Shown here in pieces: positions 1 through 7,200 of a stretch of 12,042 nt of DNA; positions within the stretch are counted from its first letter, which is position 1; each line of letters begins with the position of its first letter. The DNA is from Pyrenochaeta sp. MPI-SDFR-AT-0127. Its lineage: Eukaryota; Ascomycota; Dothideomycetes; Pleosporales; Cucurbitariaceae. The stretch spans positions 1 through 12,042 of the forward strand of contig JAGTJM010000173.1 in the NCBI GenBank assembly GCA_020747015.1. Direction: 5' to 3'. Made by a program: the position numbers and the translations under genes. Below the pieces are notes generated by a model. It was given only the letters and a program-made list of their open reading frames with translations. It was not told the origin of the DNA and did not search any database.

Positions 1-345
1 TTTAAGACGCTTTATTTCCTTAGTATTATTAGCTGCTTTATAATACTATATTAGCGGTAAGCGCTTTAGGTTAGTAGTACCTATAAGTGGTACCTATTAC
101 GCCGGGTTGTTACTTTAGATACGCTACTAATCTAAACGCTACTATAGTTATTACTTTTAAAGTCTCTATTCTATACGCACTAGTAATTAGCTATATAGAG
201 TGTTAACGTGTGCGCTAATATATTATCCTATAGAGCGGAATACGTATATTAGCTAGAGTAAGTATAAGATTAAGCATTCGAATAAGTATATTCTAAGCTA
301 TAGACTTCTACCCTAGTAGAAAACTAGGGTGATGGATATCTACGC
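1..345. repeat. AT-rich, TpA-dominated (RIP-like) tract, partial at left edge
   Basis: The tract is rich in TpA with scarce CpA and TpG, while CpG survives in words such as GCGC and ACGC; this is the signature of RIP acting on a repeat copy. Composition returns to normal after about position 345. Both strands show protein-like frames if in-frame TAG/TAA are taken as former CAG/CAA/TGG: on the plus strand, residues reading LE-V-D-AFE-VYSKL near 258-305 with stop codons at the dashes; on the minus strand a Tyr/Ser-rich frame containing SLEYTYSNA. I cannot choose between them or name a family. It is probably the end of a transposable element extending beyond the left edge. Confidence 0.7.
310..330. 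repeat. Perfect 7-bp inverted repeat at the edge of the AT-rich tract
   Basis: ACCCTAG (310-316) and CTAGGGT (324-330) are exact reverse complements separated by seven bases. The repeat lies where the TpA-rich tract gives way to normal sequence, so it could belong to an element terminus, but no partner copy is visible in the window and no target duplication can be defined. Confidence 0.5.
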
Positions 346-996
346 ATAGCTACAGGATGATGCGTTAGGGCATAAGTCAGCACGCCGTGCAGCAGATCGA
401 TAGCAATCATCTGTTACGCACAGACGGGGGACATAAAGTGATGACTGTAGTTAGGTCTAGGATGCTCACGCGCCGCAGGGGCTGTTGCGTATCGCGCTAG
501 GTGGCATACCAAAGTGCCGCAGAGTAAAAGGCACCTGGAATAACGCTCGGACCACGTTGTGTTCCTGATCGTCATGCAAAGTGAGGACGCTTGTCCTCGC
601 CGAGAATCCAAGCGTCTGTCCGAAATAGATCAGCGCCGATCAGCGCCTAGGAGCTACATCCGTAAATGGACCCAACCTACAGTCCATTTCTTCATCATCT
701 GATTCGCTCGCTTCACTTTCTGGGACCGTGCCTTATCAGAACTCCTGTCGTGCCCTCCCCGAACCTTGGTCAGTGTGGACCACAGCAGGTTGGGTCAGCT
801 GGTTACAGAGTGCCTATTGCTAGATTCGCCCTTAATACTGTTACAAGACCCTCGGTAAGTTCTGGATACTATCTATCTCGGGAGAAGGCAGAAGTAAAGC
901 TAGGGCTAACGTCGTGGCTGTGGAAAGGTAGGTAAAGGTAGGGAGGAGGGTGTTTAAGCATTTGCTATATATATATTAAATACACGAATGCCAGGA
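346..996. other. Intergenic sequence, no supportable gene
   Basis: About 650 bases of normal composition. Open frames of 65 codons (414-611, minus) and 89 codons (666-935, plus) exist, but neither shows a recognisable domain, and frames of this length arise by chance in such sequence. A GTAAGT at 855-860 followed by GCTAAC near 902 resembles a fungal intron donor and branch site, yet no flanking coding sequence supports an intron. A perfect 6-bp hairpin, GAGGAC-GCTT-GTCCTC, lies at 583-598. The region may be decayed spacer between repeats. Confidence 0.5.
628..647. repeat. 10-bp perfect tandem duplication
   Basis: GATCAGCGCC occurs twice back to back (628-637 and 638-647). Two copies only; there is no sign of a longer array. 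Confidence 0.8.
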
Positions 997-2870
997 TTAT
1001 ATTAAAATGGCCAGGCCTTCGGGTCTTATTATGCTAAGCGCAGTCTCTGTGAGCCTGTCTAGCCCTTCCTTAAACAAGTTCTCTGTCCCCTCTGTCTTTG
1101 TTATTATTGCGAAAGTCCTACACAGTAAGTCCTCTGGTGATAGGTCTTGGTTCTTATCATGTGCATTGAGTGCCTTCCACCTCAGTCGCAAGATGCGGAG
1201 GTCATTATAGCCAGCACCCGGTCCACCATTTCTATAGTCTGCGCGCTAGGTTGACTTTCTATTATCACCCGAAGCTAACTTATTTTCCGCTACTCGTTAA
1301 TCTATATAAGAAGGACTTCGCGGTGACAGTCGAATAGTGGTTCTATAGTGAGCCTGAATTCCGTCTTATGATTAGTCTATATTTCCTCTAGATATTTTAA
1401 TAAAGTGAATTCATCGGGTTTATTTCTATCTCTGGGTAATAGGTATTCTAAGAGTAGCCGTAGAAGCTTGTACTGTTTAAGGGTTACCTCGCGAGGACTA
1501 GGTATCCTATTTCTCTCTGAACTATCTTGGCGGTGGCCTATAGTAGGATGCGGATTGAGAACTCCTGTCTGCGATAATGGTAGCACTTGGTTTTTGGAGA
1601 GAGAGCTGCGAGGAGGTTTAGGAGTGTGGTGGTGGTGGTTGCCGGGTGTATTCGAAGCCACTAGGGTGGGTGAAGTAGTGGTATGGGTCGGACGAGGGTT
1701 AGTGGAATTATGTTGGTTATTCTGTGCACTACGAGGAGGAGGAGGAGGAGTTAACGTGGACGTATAGGGAGATTGGTAGCTGTTCCTGGGGCTTTGTATT
1801 GTGAAAAGAGGCTCGTTTGGGATCTCCCCGATAGAATAGTTTGCATTTCTAGAAGGCCGCTTTTTAGTAGGGCCGATCTAGTTGTGGGTGTTGGTATTCT
1901 GTTTCCTCGTATTAGTTTGTTGCGCACTGCTGGGTACGGGTGCGATTATATCGCCTAAAACTCTGGGCCGCAATGCCTTCACTGGTGGCTACAAACCTTG
2001 TTAGAATGTCTTATGATGTTAATAACGGAACTATAAGCTTTCTTACTAATGTAGACCCTACTATAAAAGGCTTAGTATTAATACTAGGATTTATTCTTGA
2101 ACCTCTCGCAGCCGAATTTCTTATTAGCTTCCTTAACGGCCTTGACGGAATATGTGTGCCCGCTTCTTAGTAAATCTATTAATAGAGGTGTATTTTTAAT
2201 TAATAAAAAGTTAGTCGATTTGGCGAAGCGCGATACTAGTATCCTACCTATATCTCTCGATCTTTAGGGACTTTATAAAAGAGATCCCTAGAATAACTGC
2301 TCTTTGAGCGAGGCGCTAGTAGTAGTCGCTTACGGTTATCTATATCTTTGCCCTAAATCGTAGGACTAAAGGTACTTAGCAACTCCTTAAGCTCCTTATT
2401 GAGGGTGTTGGGGCGCGATATAGACTTAAGTAGACCGTTTAGATCTTTAGGAAGGTTCTTGGATAGTTCTTACACCCTTTTAGATAGTTTATTTAATTCA
2501 GGCCTAGAAAATTTTAGGATACTATAGTTTAAGTCGTAAGAGAGGCCTAAATATTTAGTAATTTCGCGAATCTTTGGGCCTCGATTACTAAAGAAGATTT
2601 TCTAGTCGCTTGTATTCTAACGCTGAAGCGGAATGTCTCCTATCGTAGATGCTGGCCGCTTGTACGTATAGTTGACGATAGGCTTGATGGAGGGATTGCT
2701 GGATCTTTGACGCTGAGGATGGTGCTGGAAAGCTGATTCGATGTCTGGCCTCCTTTGTGGAGGAGGACGGCAGAAACTGGAGGCGTGCTGACGCAAGCTA
2801 ATCCTGAATCAGTTGGGGAGGTTGTTAGCGCCCGGCGAACTTTTTCGCGAGGGGCAGCGCGTCTATGGGG
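997..2870 (-). pseudogene. Unidentified long protein gene, degraded by stops and frameshifts
   Basis: A single minus-strand coding relic can be followed for about 1.9 kb. From about 2870 to 2000 one frame is coding-like but carries many in-frame stops, mostly TAG/TAA; its pieces include RPDIESAFQHHP, LSYDLNYSILKFSRPELNKL, THIPSRPLRKLIRNSAARGS and KPFIVGSTLVRKLIVPLL. Near 1980 the signal moves to another frame, which runs to 1377 with one TAG and contains a Pro/Ser/Thr/Asn-rich linker with a proline run and a His run, then LKQYKLLRLLLEYLLPRDRN. A further frame shift leads to a C-terminus with YNDLRILRLRWKALNAHD and FAIITKTEGTENLFKEG, ending at the TAA at 997-999. The implied protein is about 600 residues: charged helical N-terminal half, disordered linker, helical C-terminus. 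I do not recognise the family; a transposon-associated protein is plausible because the core carries RIP-like mutation. Sites of the frame changes are approximate, and introns could explain one of them. Confidence 0.6.
2170..2640. repeat. RIP-like AT-rich core inside the degraded gene
   Basis: This stretch is TpA-rich and poor in CpA/TpG compared with both sides, and most in-frame stops of the surrounding minus-strand relic fall here. The frame carrying LNKL, LPKDLNGLLKSIS and LNKELKELLSTFSPTI continues across it, so it is mutated coding sequence, not an inserted element. The contrast suggests that only part of the gene was recognised as a repeat, or that the mutation load is uneven. Confidence 0.6.
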
Positions 2871-3074
2871 CATTGTACCGTGTCCGTGCGCGTGATGCCC
2901 GGATTCGCGTGATGCACACCGAACACCACAACAACTTAACTAAAAATGAGGCTGTCAGTCGCTAGCGAATGCGGCTTCACCCTTGCAAAAAGCTGCAACA
3001 CCGTTTCACGCCGGTCTGCTAGCAAGTGCGCTTAGCCCCACCTTCCGTACGTGGTTAAGCGCTAACCGTCAGCA

Positions 3075-3362
3075 TTAACCAAGGCCTATATCGTAGTTTG
3101 TCCAGCCTGAGGGTGAATATGTAACGTGTACTGAGTGTTCCCCTGGCTTGATTTCCTCAACCCAGCTTGATTGTATTGATCTCGCAGCCGCCTGATCGAT
3201 GAGGCTTGGTGGCAAGTGCGATCCATCCGCACACATACACTCTAGGAGAGTAATCCACTCGCGATTGCCGTCTTGGATAGCTGCTCTAACCTCCTTCTTC
3301 TCCCACATCCGCCTGGTCATCACTCTTTATGATTGGCCAGTGATACCAATCAAGAAACCATA
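3075..3362 (-). pseudogene. Fragment of pogo-like (Tc1/mariner superfamily) DDE transposase
   Basis: About 95 codons match the part of fungal pogo-type DDE endonucleases between the first and second catalytic aspartates. Visible motifs, in order, are GFLIGITGQS, then an in-frame TAA (probably former CAA), RVMTRRMWEKKEVRAA, DGNREWITLLECMCADG, LPPSLI, SSWVEEIKPGEH and SPSGWTNYDIGLG, ending at a TAA at 3075-3077. The family normally has over 500 residues with an N-terminal Psq/CENP-B-type DNA-binding region; here both ends are lost. Neither the upstream D (usually in a DE-KG motif just before GFLIG) nor the downstream D of LDGHGSH is present, so the fragment cannot be catalytic. Composition is normal, so this copy escaped heavy RIP. 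The stop-free open part starts at 3323, but homology begins upstream near 3355. Confidence 0.85.
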
Positions 3363-3541
3363 CATGGGCAGGCTAGTGAGATTTGTCCCCCGCGCCGGTG
3401 GTGTGGCCAACTCGGTGGTGGATCACGTTAGTGCTAGTGGATATTATTCACTCAACCTAGCCTAGCGCGTCTTCGTAGCACGCAGAATCATAGACAGGCG
3501 ACTGTGGTATTGAGGTTACTATCAGTCGTCCATATCTCCAC

Positions 3542-3805
3542 ATGGAAGATACTGCACCCCCTTCAGATCTCATTTACGATTCCTACGAAGAAGCGTATGA
3601 AGCCCTCAAGACTCATGGCATGCAGCATGGCTACGGGTTTGTCTTTAAGCGGAGTAAACCTCACAATTCTGATGTCAAAACACGACGATACTATCACTGT
3701 GATCGATTCAGAAACTACCAGTCAAGTGCAAAGATACTAAGCACGAGCACACGGTCAACAGGATGTCCCTTCAAGCTTGTGATCTTCAAGATAATCTCTG
3801 TCTAG
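3542..3805 (+). pseudogene. N-terminal fragment of a Mutator-like (MULE, FAR1-type) transposase
   Basis: An ATG at 3542 opens 87 codons resembling the start of fungal MULE transposases of the Hop type: residues 1-10 MEDTAPPSDL, a FAR1/WRKY-GCM1-like zinc-binding fold with YDSYEEAYEALKTHG (12-26), HGYGFVFKRSKPHNSDVKTR (29-48), a first Cys at 53 in YYHCD, and a second at 75 in STGCPFKLVI. In the family the sequence continues to an H-x-H pair that completes the zinc site and then several hundred residues of DDE catalytic domain. Here similarity stops after about residue 81, and the tail FKIISV ends at TAG, so the element is truncated by a rearrangement and is not functional as a transposase. A short DNA-binding peptide could in principle still be made. 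It is divergent from the pogo fragment, 180 bases away. Confidence 0.75.
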
Positions 3806-4141
3806 GGACTCCCTCGTCGGGTTTAGTGCAGTCCCCGCGCTTAACCTTATTAGGTATTGCTTCTCGCCCTATTAACCCGCTGCTTTTAACATCTATAAAA
3901 TGCTTGCCCTCCTATTGCTAGGCTTCCTCCTTATCTCTTTCCCTTAATTCTCTAACCCTACCCCGGCGATTTTGGGCCTGACCAGCAAAGGAGAATCCAG
4001 TTTTGGAGCCTTTGCCAAGGCAGGAAATCAATATTATGTTAGCCCATTTCTAACCGTTCCACCACTGAACACGAGATGACGCGTCCCGCTGAAGGTCACA
4101 TGATCTTATCTCGTATCGTCAACCCCGCATGCACTTCTTGA
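3806..4141. other. Intergenic spacer with two short inverted repeats
   Basis: No gene is visible. The spacer starts with an inverted pair GGGACT (3805-3810) and AGTCCC (3829-3834), immediately at the point where the MULE fragment breaks off. A second pair, GCAAAGG (3985-3991) and CCTTTGC (4009-4015), has a 17-base loop. A pyrimidine-rich stretch near 3920-3960 could serve as promoter sequence for the open frame at 4142, but there is no clear TATA element close to it. Confidence 0.45.
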
Positions 4142-4717
4142 ATGTCCTGTAACTGCTATGGTTCAGTAGCTCCCATTCTTTCACTGAGCCAGAGTCTGGA
4201 AAGTAGTTGTCAAAAGGGCGTATTCCCGTCTCCTAAAATGGGCGAAAAGTCGCTCCATTCGTCCCAATCGTCAACCATCACCTCCACTCTTCCACCTTAT
4301 ACGGAATGCAATGATACACCAAGTTGCTCACCCTCATGTTTTCCGCCTTCCAACAATGCATCTACGGGCCTCCTCCGAGAAAAGGGGACTAAGAAGCGAA
4401 GTGGTTCCCCTCCTGCACCGCCAGACGCTGCAAATAAGCCCTCCCGATTTTGCCGCGAGCGTCACCACCATCATTCCTCGCTCCTCCATCTCATACGAAA
4501 AATCCGTCAAGAAATTAAGTCTGGCTCCACGAAATACCACCATTGGAAACGTTCCATCGGCAAAGCGCTTCGACCATGCAAAGAAGCGCTAACAAGAGTT
4601 CTTGCAATCACATTATTCCTGGTTCTTACTCCGTTCTGCTGCTGGATATCTCCGGCGGAATGGTTCCATGTCGTTGGGCCAGCTGTGGGTGGTTGTGACT
4701 GCATTGACTGCCAATGA
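4142..4717 (+). CDS. Hypothetical small Cys/Ser/Pro-rich protein with one C-terminal membrane segment
   Basis: This is a 191-codon open frame in normal-composition DNA, ATG at 4142 and TGA at 4715-4717, with no stop or frameshift. Residues 1-100 are Ser/Pro/Thr-rich with scattered Cys (3, 5, 23, 56, 62, 66) and look disordered. Residues 104-148 are basic (RERHHHH, LIRKIRQEIKSG, YHHWKRS). Residues 150-169 (LTRVLAITLFLVLTPFCCWI) form one hydrophobic helix. The tail ends GGCDCIDCQ with three Cys. A basic region before a single C-terminal helix suggests a tail-anchored or signal-anchored membrane protein with its N-terminus in the cytosol. No family is recognised. Competing shadow frames of 69-93 codons exist, so it may be chance; uninterrupted length and lack of RIP-type stops favour it moderately. 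Confidence 0.45.
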   Translation: MSCNCYGSVAPILSLSQSLESSCQKGVFPSPKMGEKSLHSSQSSTITSTLPPYTECNDTPSCSPSCFPPSNNASTGLLREKGTKKRSGSPPAPPDAANKPSRFCRERHHHHSSLLHLIRKIRQEIKSGSTKYHHWKRSIGKALRPCKEALTRVLAITLFLVLTPFCCWISPAEWFHVVGPAVGGCDCIDCQ

Positions 4718-5008
4718 ATTAGCACCCATATTGATGGGGTTAGTATGGTGTACGATTCTAAGGCTTTTCTTTTCCTAATTGGATCAGATTAAGGGTTAGT
4801 TAAAGCGCAGTGTCACCACTATAACCCTATACTCTTTATATACATGCTTAGCCCAGGAAAGTTCGCTTGGGTATCTGGTTACTTTGTACCCGGGCCCAAA
4901 ACTAAAGGTATCTACTTTGAATGCTTTGGTTGATTAAGGTGTTCCACGATCGAGATGCGCACACAATCGAAATGCGCACCTCTGCCAAGACCACACCTCT
5001 TTACCAAC
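4718..5008 (+). promoter_or_regulatory. Putative promoter and 5' leader of the dehydrogenase gene
   Basis: A TATATA (4837-4842, within TTTATATACA) lies about 170 bases before the preferred ATG at 5009. Upstream is a nested dyad: AGGGTTA (4792-4798) pairs with TAACCCT (4822-4828), and inside it AGTG-TCAC-CACT. The outer arms resemble telobox (AACCCT) motifs in inverted orientation, a possible transcription-factor site. Two upstream ATGs lie in the leader: one at 4921, out of frame with the gene, and one at 4955, in frame. These could lower translation or give a longer N-terminus. The promoter assignment is inference from position. Confidence 0.4.
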
Positions 5009-5914
5009 ATGGCCGATACTACCGCTCCACCAATGGCAGTTCGCATCGAGTTCAATGAGCCACAAATTGACGTCTCAAGTCTTAAAGGTCGTTCAGTTCT
5101 CGTTACTGGTGGTGCTGCTAGTATTGGGCTCGCATGCGCAGCGAAGATTGCAGAAGCTGGTGCCCTTGTCACCATCTCCGACCTACAGGAGGCTGCTGGG
5201 CGGGCGGCAGCTGAAGAGTTGAGGTCGAGGGGACTTCAGGTGCAGTTCGTGCAGTGTGACGTCACCTCTTATGCTGCACAAGTCGACATGTTCCAGAAGG
5301 CGATCCGGTTTAGTAGCGGCAGGATTGACATCGTTATGCCGAATGCAGGCGTGATGTCGGAACATAATCTTTTCGACATGGCAACGGTACGCGCCGCTTC
5401 ATTGGATGGTCCGCCACCGCCGGAACCAGGCTTCCTTAGATGCAATGTCAACTTGCAGGCGGTATACAATACTTGCTATCTTGCTATGCACTACTTCCAC
5501 CTTCCACGAAGTAGCGCAGGTAATTATAAGCCGAGTATCGTGCTTCTCGCATCTCTCGCAGGCTATGTCGGATATCCATCAAGCAGCACATACGGTATGT
5601 CTAAATTTGGTGTGCGCGGGCTTTTCTACAGCATTCGCGATCGTGCTCTTCATGAATCTCCTGCGGTTCGCGTCAATCTAGTGGCACCTTGGTTCATCGA
5701 GACAGCTATGACCACGATACCTGAATTTCTTTCCAGCGAGGCCGGTATGCTTATGAGCGTTATGGGATATGCGCCCATGGAATGGGTTGTATCTGCTGTT
5801 CTACAGTTCTGTGGAAATGAGCGGTTGCATGGAAGGGCTGCTGGTGTCTTCCCGACGTCGAACGAAGATTTGGGAGGTGACCTCGAGGGATCCTACTCGG
5901 GAAAGGTATTGTAG
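5009..5914 (+). CDS. Classical short-chain dehydrogenase/reductase (SDR), probably C-terminally truncated by TAG
   Basis: A Rossmann-fold oxidoreductase of the classical SDR family, most like fungal 15-hydroxyprostaglandin-dehydrogenase-type enzymes, which oxidise or reduce an alcohol/ketone using NAD(P)(H). Counting from the in-frame ATG at 4955 (subtract 18 for the 5009 start): cofactor motif SVLVTGGAASIG (47-58), an acidic residue after strand 2 (D76 in ISDLQ, favouring NAD(H)), CDV (101-103), PNAG (129-132), N164/N166, catalytic S200 in LLASLAGYVG, Y213 and K217 in YGMSK, then RVNLVAPWFIETAM (239-252). The active-site set is complete. The second Gly of TGxxxGxG is Ser here. I prefer the 5009 start because its context, CAACATGG, has A at -3 and G at +4; an in-frame start at 4955 would add 18 residues without conserved sequence. 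The frame stays coding-like after the TAG, so the protein was probably longer. Substrate cannot be inferred. Confidence 0.88.
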   Translation: MADTTAPPMAVRIEFNEPQIDVSSLKGRSVLVTGGAASIGLACAAKIAEAGALVTISDLQEAAGRAAAEELRSRGLQVQFVQCDVTSYAAQVDMFQKAIRFSSGRIDIVMPNAGVMSEHNLFDMATVRAASLDGPPPPEPGFLRCNVNLQAVYNTCYLAMHYFHLPRSSAGNYKPSIVLLASLAGYVGYPSSSTYGMSKFGVRGLFYSIRDRALHESPAVRVNLVAPWFIETAMTTIPEFLSSEAGMLMSVMGYAPMEWVVSAVLQFCGNERLHGRAAGVFPTSNEDLGGDLEGSYSGKVL

Positions 5915-6031
5915 AAATACATGGGCGATATTATGGTCAAGGTTGTCCAAGCGATGGCGGATGCACAGAAGAACGAGCTCACGAGACTGGAGAGCGCGAC
6001 CGGGGCGCCGACACAGGTGGATGCGCAGTGA
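5915..6031 (+). pseudogene. In-frame continuation of the dehydrogenase beyond its TAG (38 codons to TGA)
   Basis: After the TAG at 5912-5914 the same frame runs 38 codons to TGA at 6029-6031, starting KYMGDIMVKVVQAMADAQKN and ending PTQVDAQ. It is helical in character, uses GC-rich synonymous codons like the body of the gene (GCG, GAG, CTC, GTC), and fits as a C-terminal helix of an SDR. CAG to TAG is one C-to-T change in a CpA context, so I read it as the original C-terminus separated by a nonsense mutation. Translational readthrough is the alternative; the tail has no peroxisomal SKL-like ending. Confidence 0.6.
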
Positions 6032-6123
6032 TGATCTACTATCAATCATGGTTGTTTGCTTGCGCGCGCGTTTCAGATTGTCGGTCATATATGTTCCACG
6101 ATCTTAGTTAGTCCTATCGAACA

Positions 6124-6646
6124 TTAATCCATCAATCTACCGTCGTTGTCTCTCTCTCGGCACATAAACATCGAAATCTACAACCGGTCCCCCACCCTGG
6201 ACTACGCCTCCACCAGGAACATACACTTTCCCTCCCACGCCCACTGCATACGTTCCATGTCTCGGCACCCTCATTGTTCCCGCACTCGCCCACTAATCCC
6301 TCACCGTATCATACGCCTCCACCTGATCGAACACCCCGCTCTTAACCGCCTTATTGCCCTCCCCGCCGAAGGTATACACCTTCTTTCCCACCACACTAGC
6401 CGCAAGTTCCCCTCTCGCCGTTGGCACCTGCGCCGCACTAGTCTTCCACCCTGCTTTCAAATTGTATAAATCGAGAATAAACACCGTGTCCTTTACGTTC
6501 TCCTGTCCCCTTTCGCGTCCACCCAAAACGTATATCTTCCCGTTTACAACCGTAGTACCCATATGATCTCTCTCCTCTGGCATATAAGTCGGGTACCCTA
6601 GTTTCCAACATCCCCTGGTTTCCGACAGCCCTGAAACCGCGCTCCC
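6124..6646 (-). pseudogene. 5'-truncated Kelch-repeat protein gene with an in-frame TAG
   Basis: Reading leftward from about 6646, the frame gives CWKLGYPTYMPEERDH followed by three Kelch blades marked by GG ends: HMGTTVVNGKIYVLGG, RGELAASVVGKKVYTFGG and, after a TAG at 6293-6295, RHGTYAVGVGGKVYVPGG. Linking segments include KDTVFILDLYNLKAGW, VEAYDTVRD and WASAGTMRVP. The terminal stop is TAA at 6124-6126. Kelch propellers need five to seven blades, and fungal relatives carry further blades upstream; here the frame hits stops at 6647 exactly where the TpA-rich block begins, so the 5' half has been replaced or destroyed. The open stretch from ATG 6583 to the internal TAG is only 96 codons. The TAG sits between RD and WASAG and would be CAG before a C-to-T change. 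The relic is tail-to-tail with the dehydrogenase, 92 bases from that gene's TGA. Confidence 0.82.
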
Positions 6647-7032
6647 CTACTACGTATTACGAACGAATATACGTTCTTAAAACTTAATTCTTTGTCGATT
6701 TTAATTTTTCTTTTTATATTATTTTCTCTGTCTTCGAATAGCTAGATATATAGAAGGTGATATCTAAAGTGCACTTATAGATATCGAATCTAGGGTCGCT
6801 TTAGCCACTCCTGCGGGTTAGTATAGGATATTATAGAATACTCTTCGCGGCCGCTTTAATAGCGCCTAACTATACTAGTATACCTATAATAGTAGATAGC
6901 GGCTTATAGCTATCTAAGAAGAGTATCTTAAGTACTAGATTATCTAGTAGGAGGCCCTTAGTTACGCGCTAACGCATGCGTAAGTAAGCTATTACTACTA
7001 GGCATGCTTAAGTAAGATAGTAACTATAGGAA

Positions 7033-7200
7033 ACTAGGGAGGAAGTAGATTAACTACTTCGTAGAGCGCTATATAGCTATTAAGATAAAGTTAGGCCGCT
7101 ATACTAACTAGGGACCTATAAATTTAGCTACTTATTAAAAGGGCTTAGGGTCCTTAGTAGAGTGGCTATAATATAAAGCAGCTGGTGTCACTGAGGAGTC
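7033..7200 (+). pseudogene. Possible Psq-type DNA-binding domain of a pogo-like transposase, RIP relic
   Basis: One plus-strand frame reads TREEVD-LLRRALYSY, stop, DKVRPLY, stop, LGTYKFSYLLKGLRVLSRVA, with TAA at the interruptions (former CAA likely). The spacing resembles a Psq helix-turn-helix (AI..Y..GKVRS...AA..Y.VP.STL..RL.G), although the segment around SYLLKG is about two residues short of the family pattern. If right, it is the N-terminus of a pogo-type element oriented opposite to the Ty3/Gypsy relic. Identification is by pattern only. Confidence 0.35.

Noticed and set aside
666..935. 89-codon plus-strand frame with an apparent intron donor and branch site
   Set aside because: No recognisable domain and no coding-like exon beyond the supposed intron.
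1405..2170. Plus-strand open frames of 61-120 codons across 1405-2170
   Set aside because: They lie antisense to the minus-strand relic, have glycine/valine-rich or leucine-rich shadow composition, and no domain. The minus-strand reading explains the region better.
2640..2873. Minus-strand 77-codon frame starting MPHRRAAP
   Set aside because: A neighbouring minus-strand frame (RPDIESAFQHHP, PIVNYTYKRPASTIGD) joins the long downstream relic, so I treat the 77-codon frame as a shadow, although the true N-terminus is uncertain.
3053..3067. Near-palindrome GGTTAAGCGCTAACC as a possible transposon terminus
   Set aside because: Arms are only five bases and no second copy flanks either transposase fragment.
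4941..6103. 11-base direct repeat GTTCCACGATC at 4941-4951 and 6093-6103 flanking the dehydrogenase
   Set aside because: Exact 11-base repeats are expected by chance in 12 kb; there are no terminal repeats or mobile genes to make it an insertion footprint.
5912..6295. Reassigned genetic code with TAG read as Gln
   Set aside because: The 191-codon frame and the SDR body use CAG/CAA normally, fungal nuclear genomes with TAG as sense are not established, and RIP explains the TAGs more simply.
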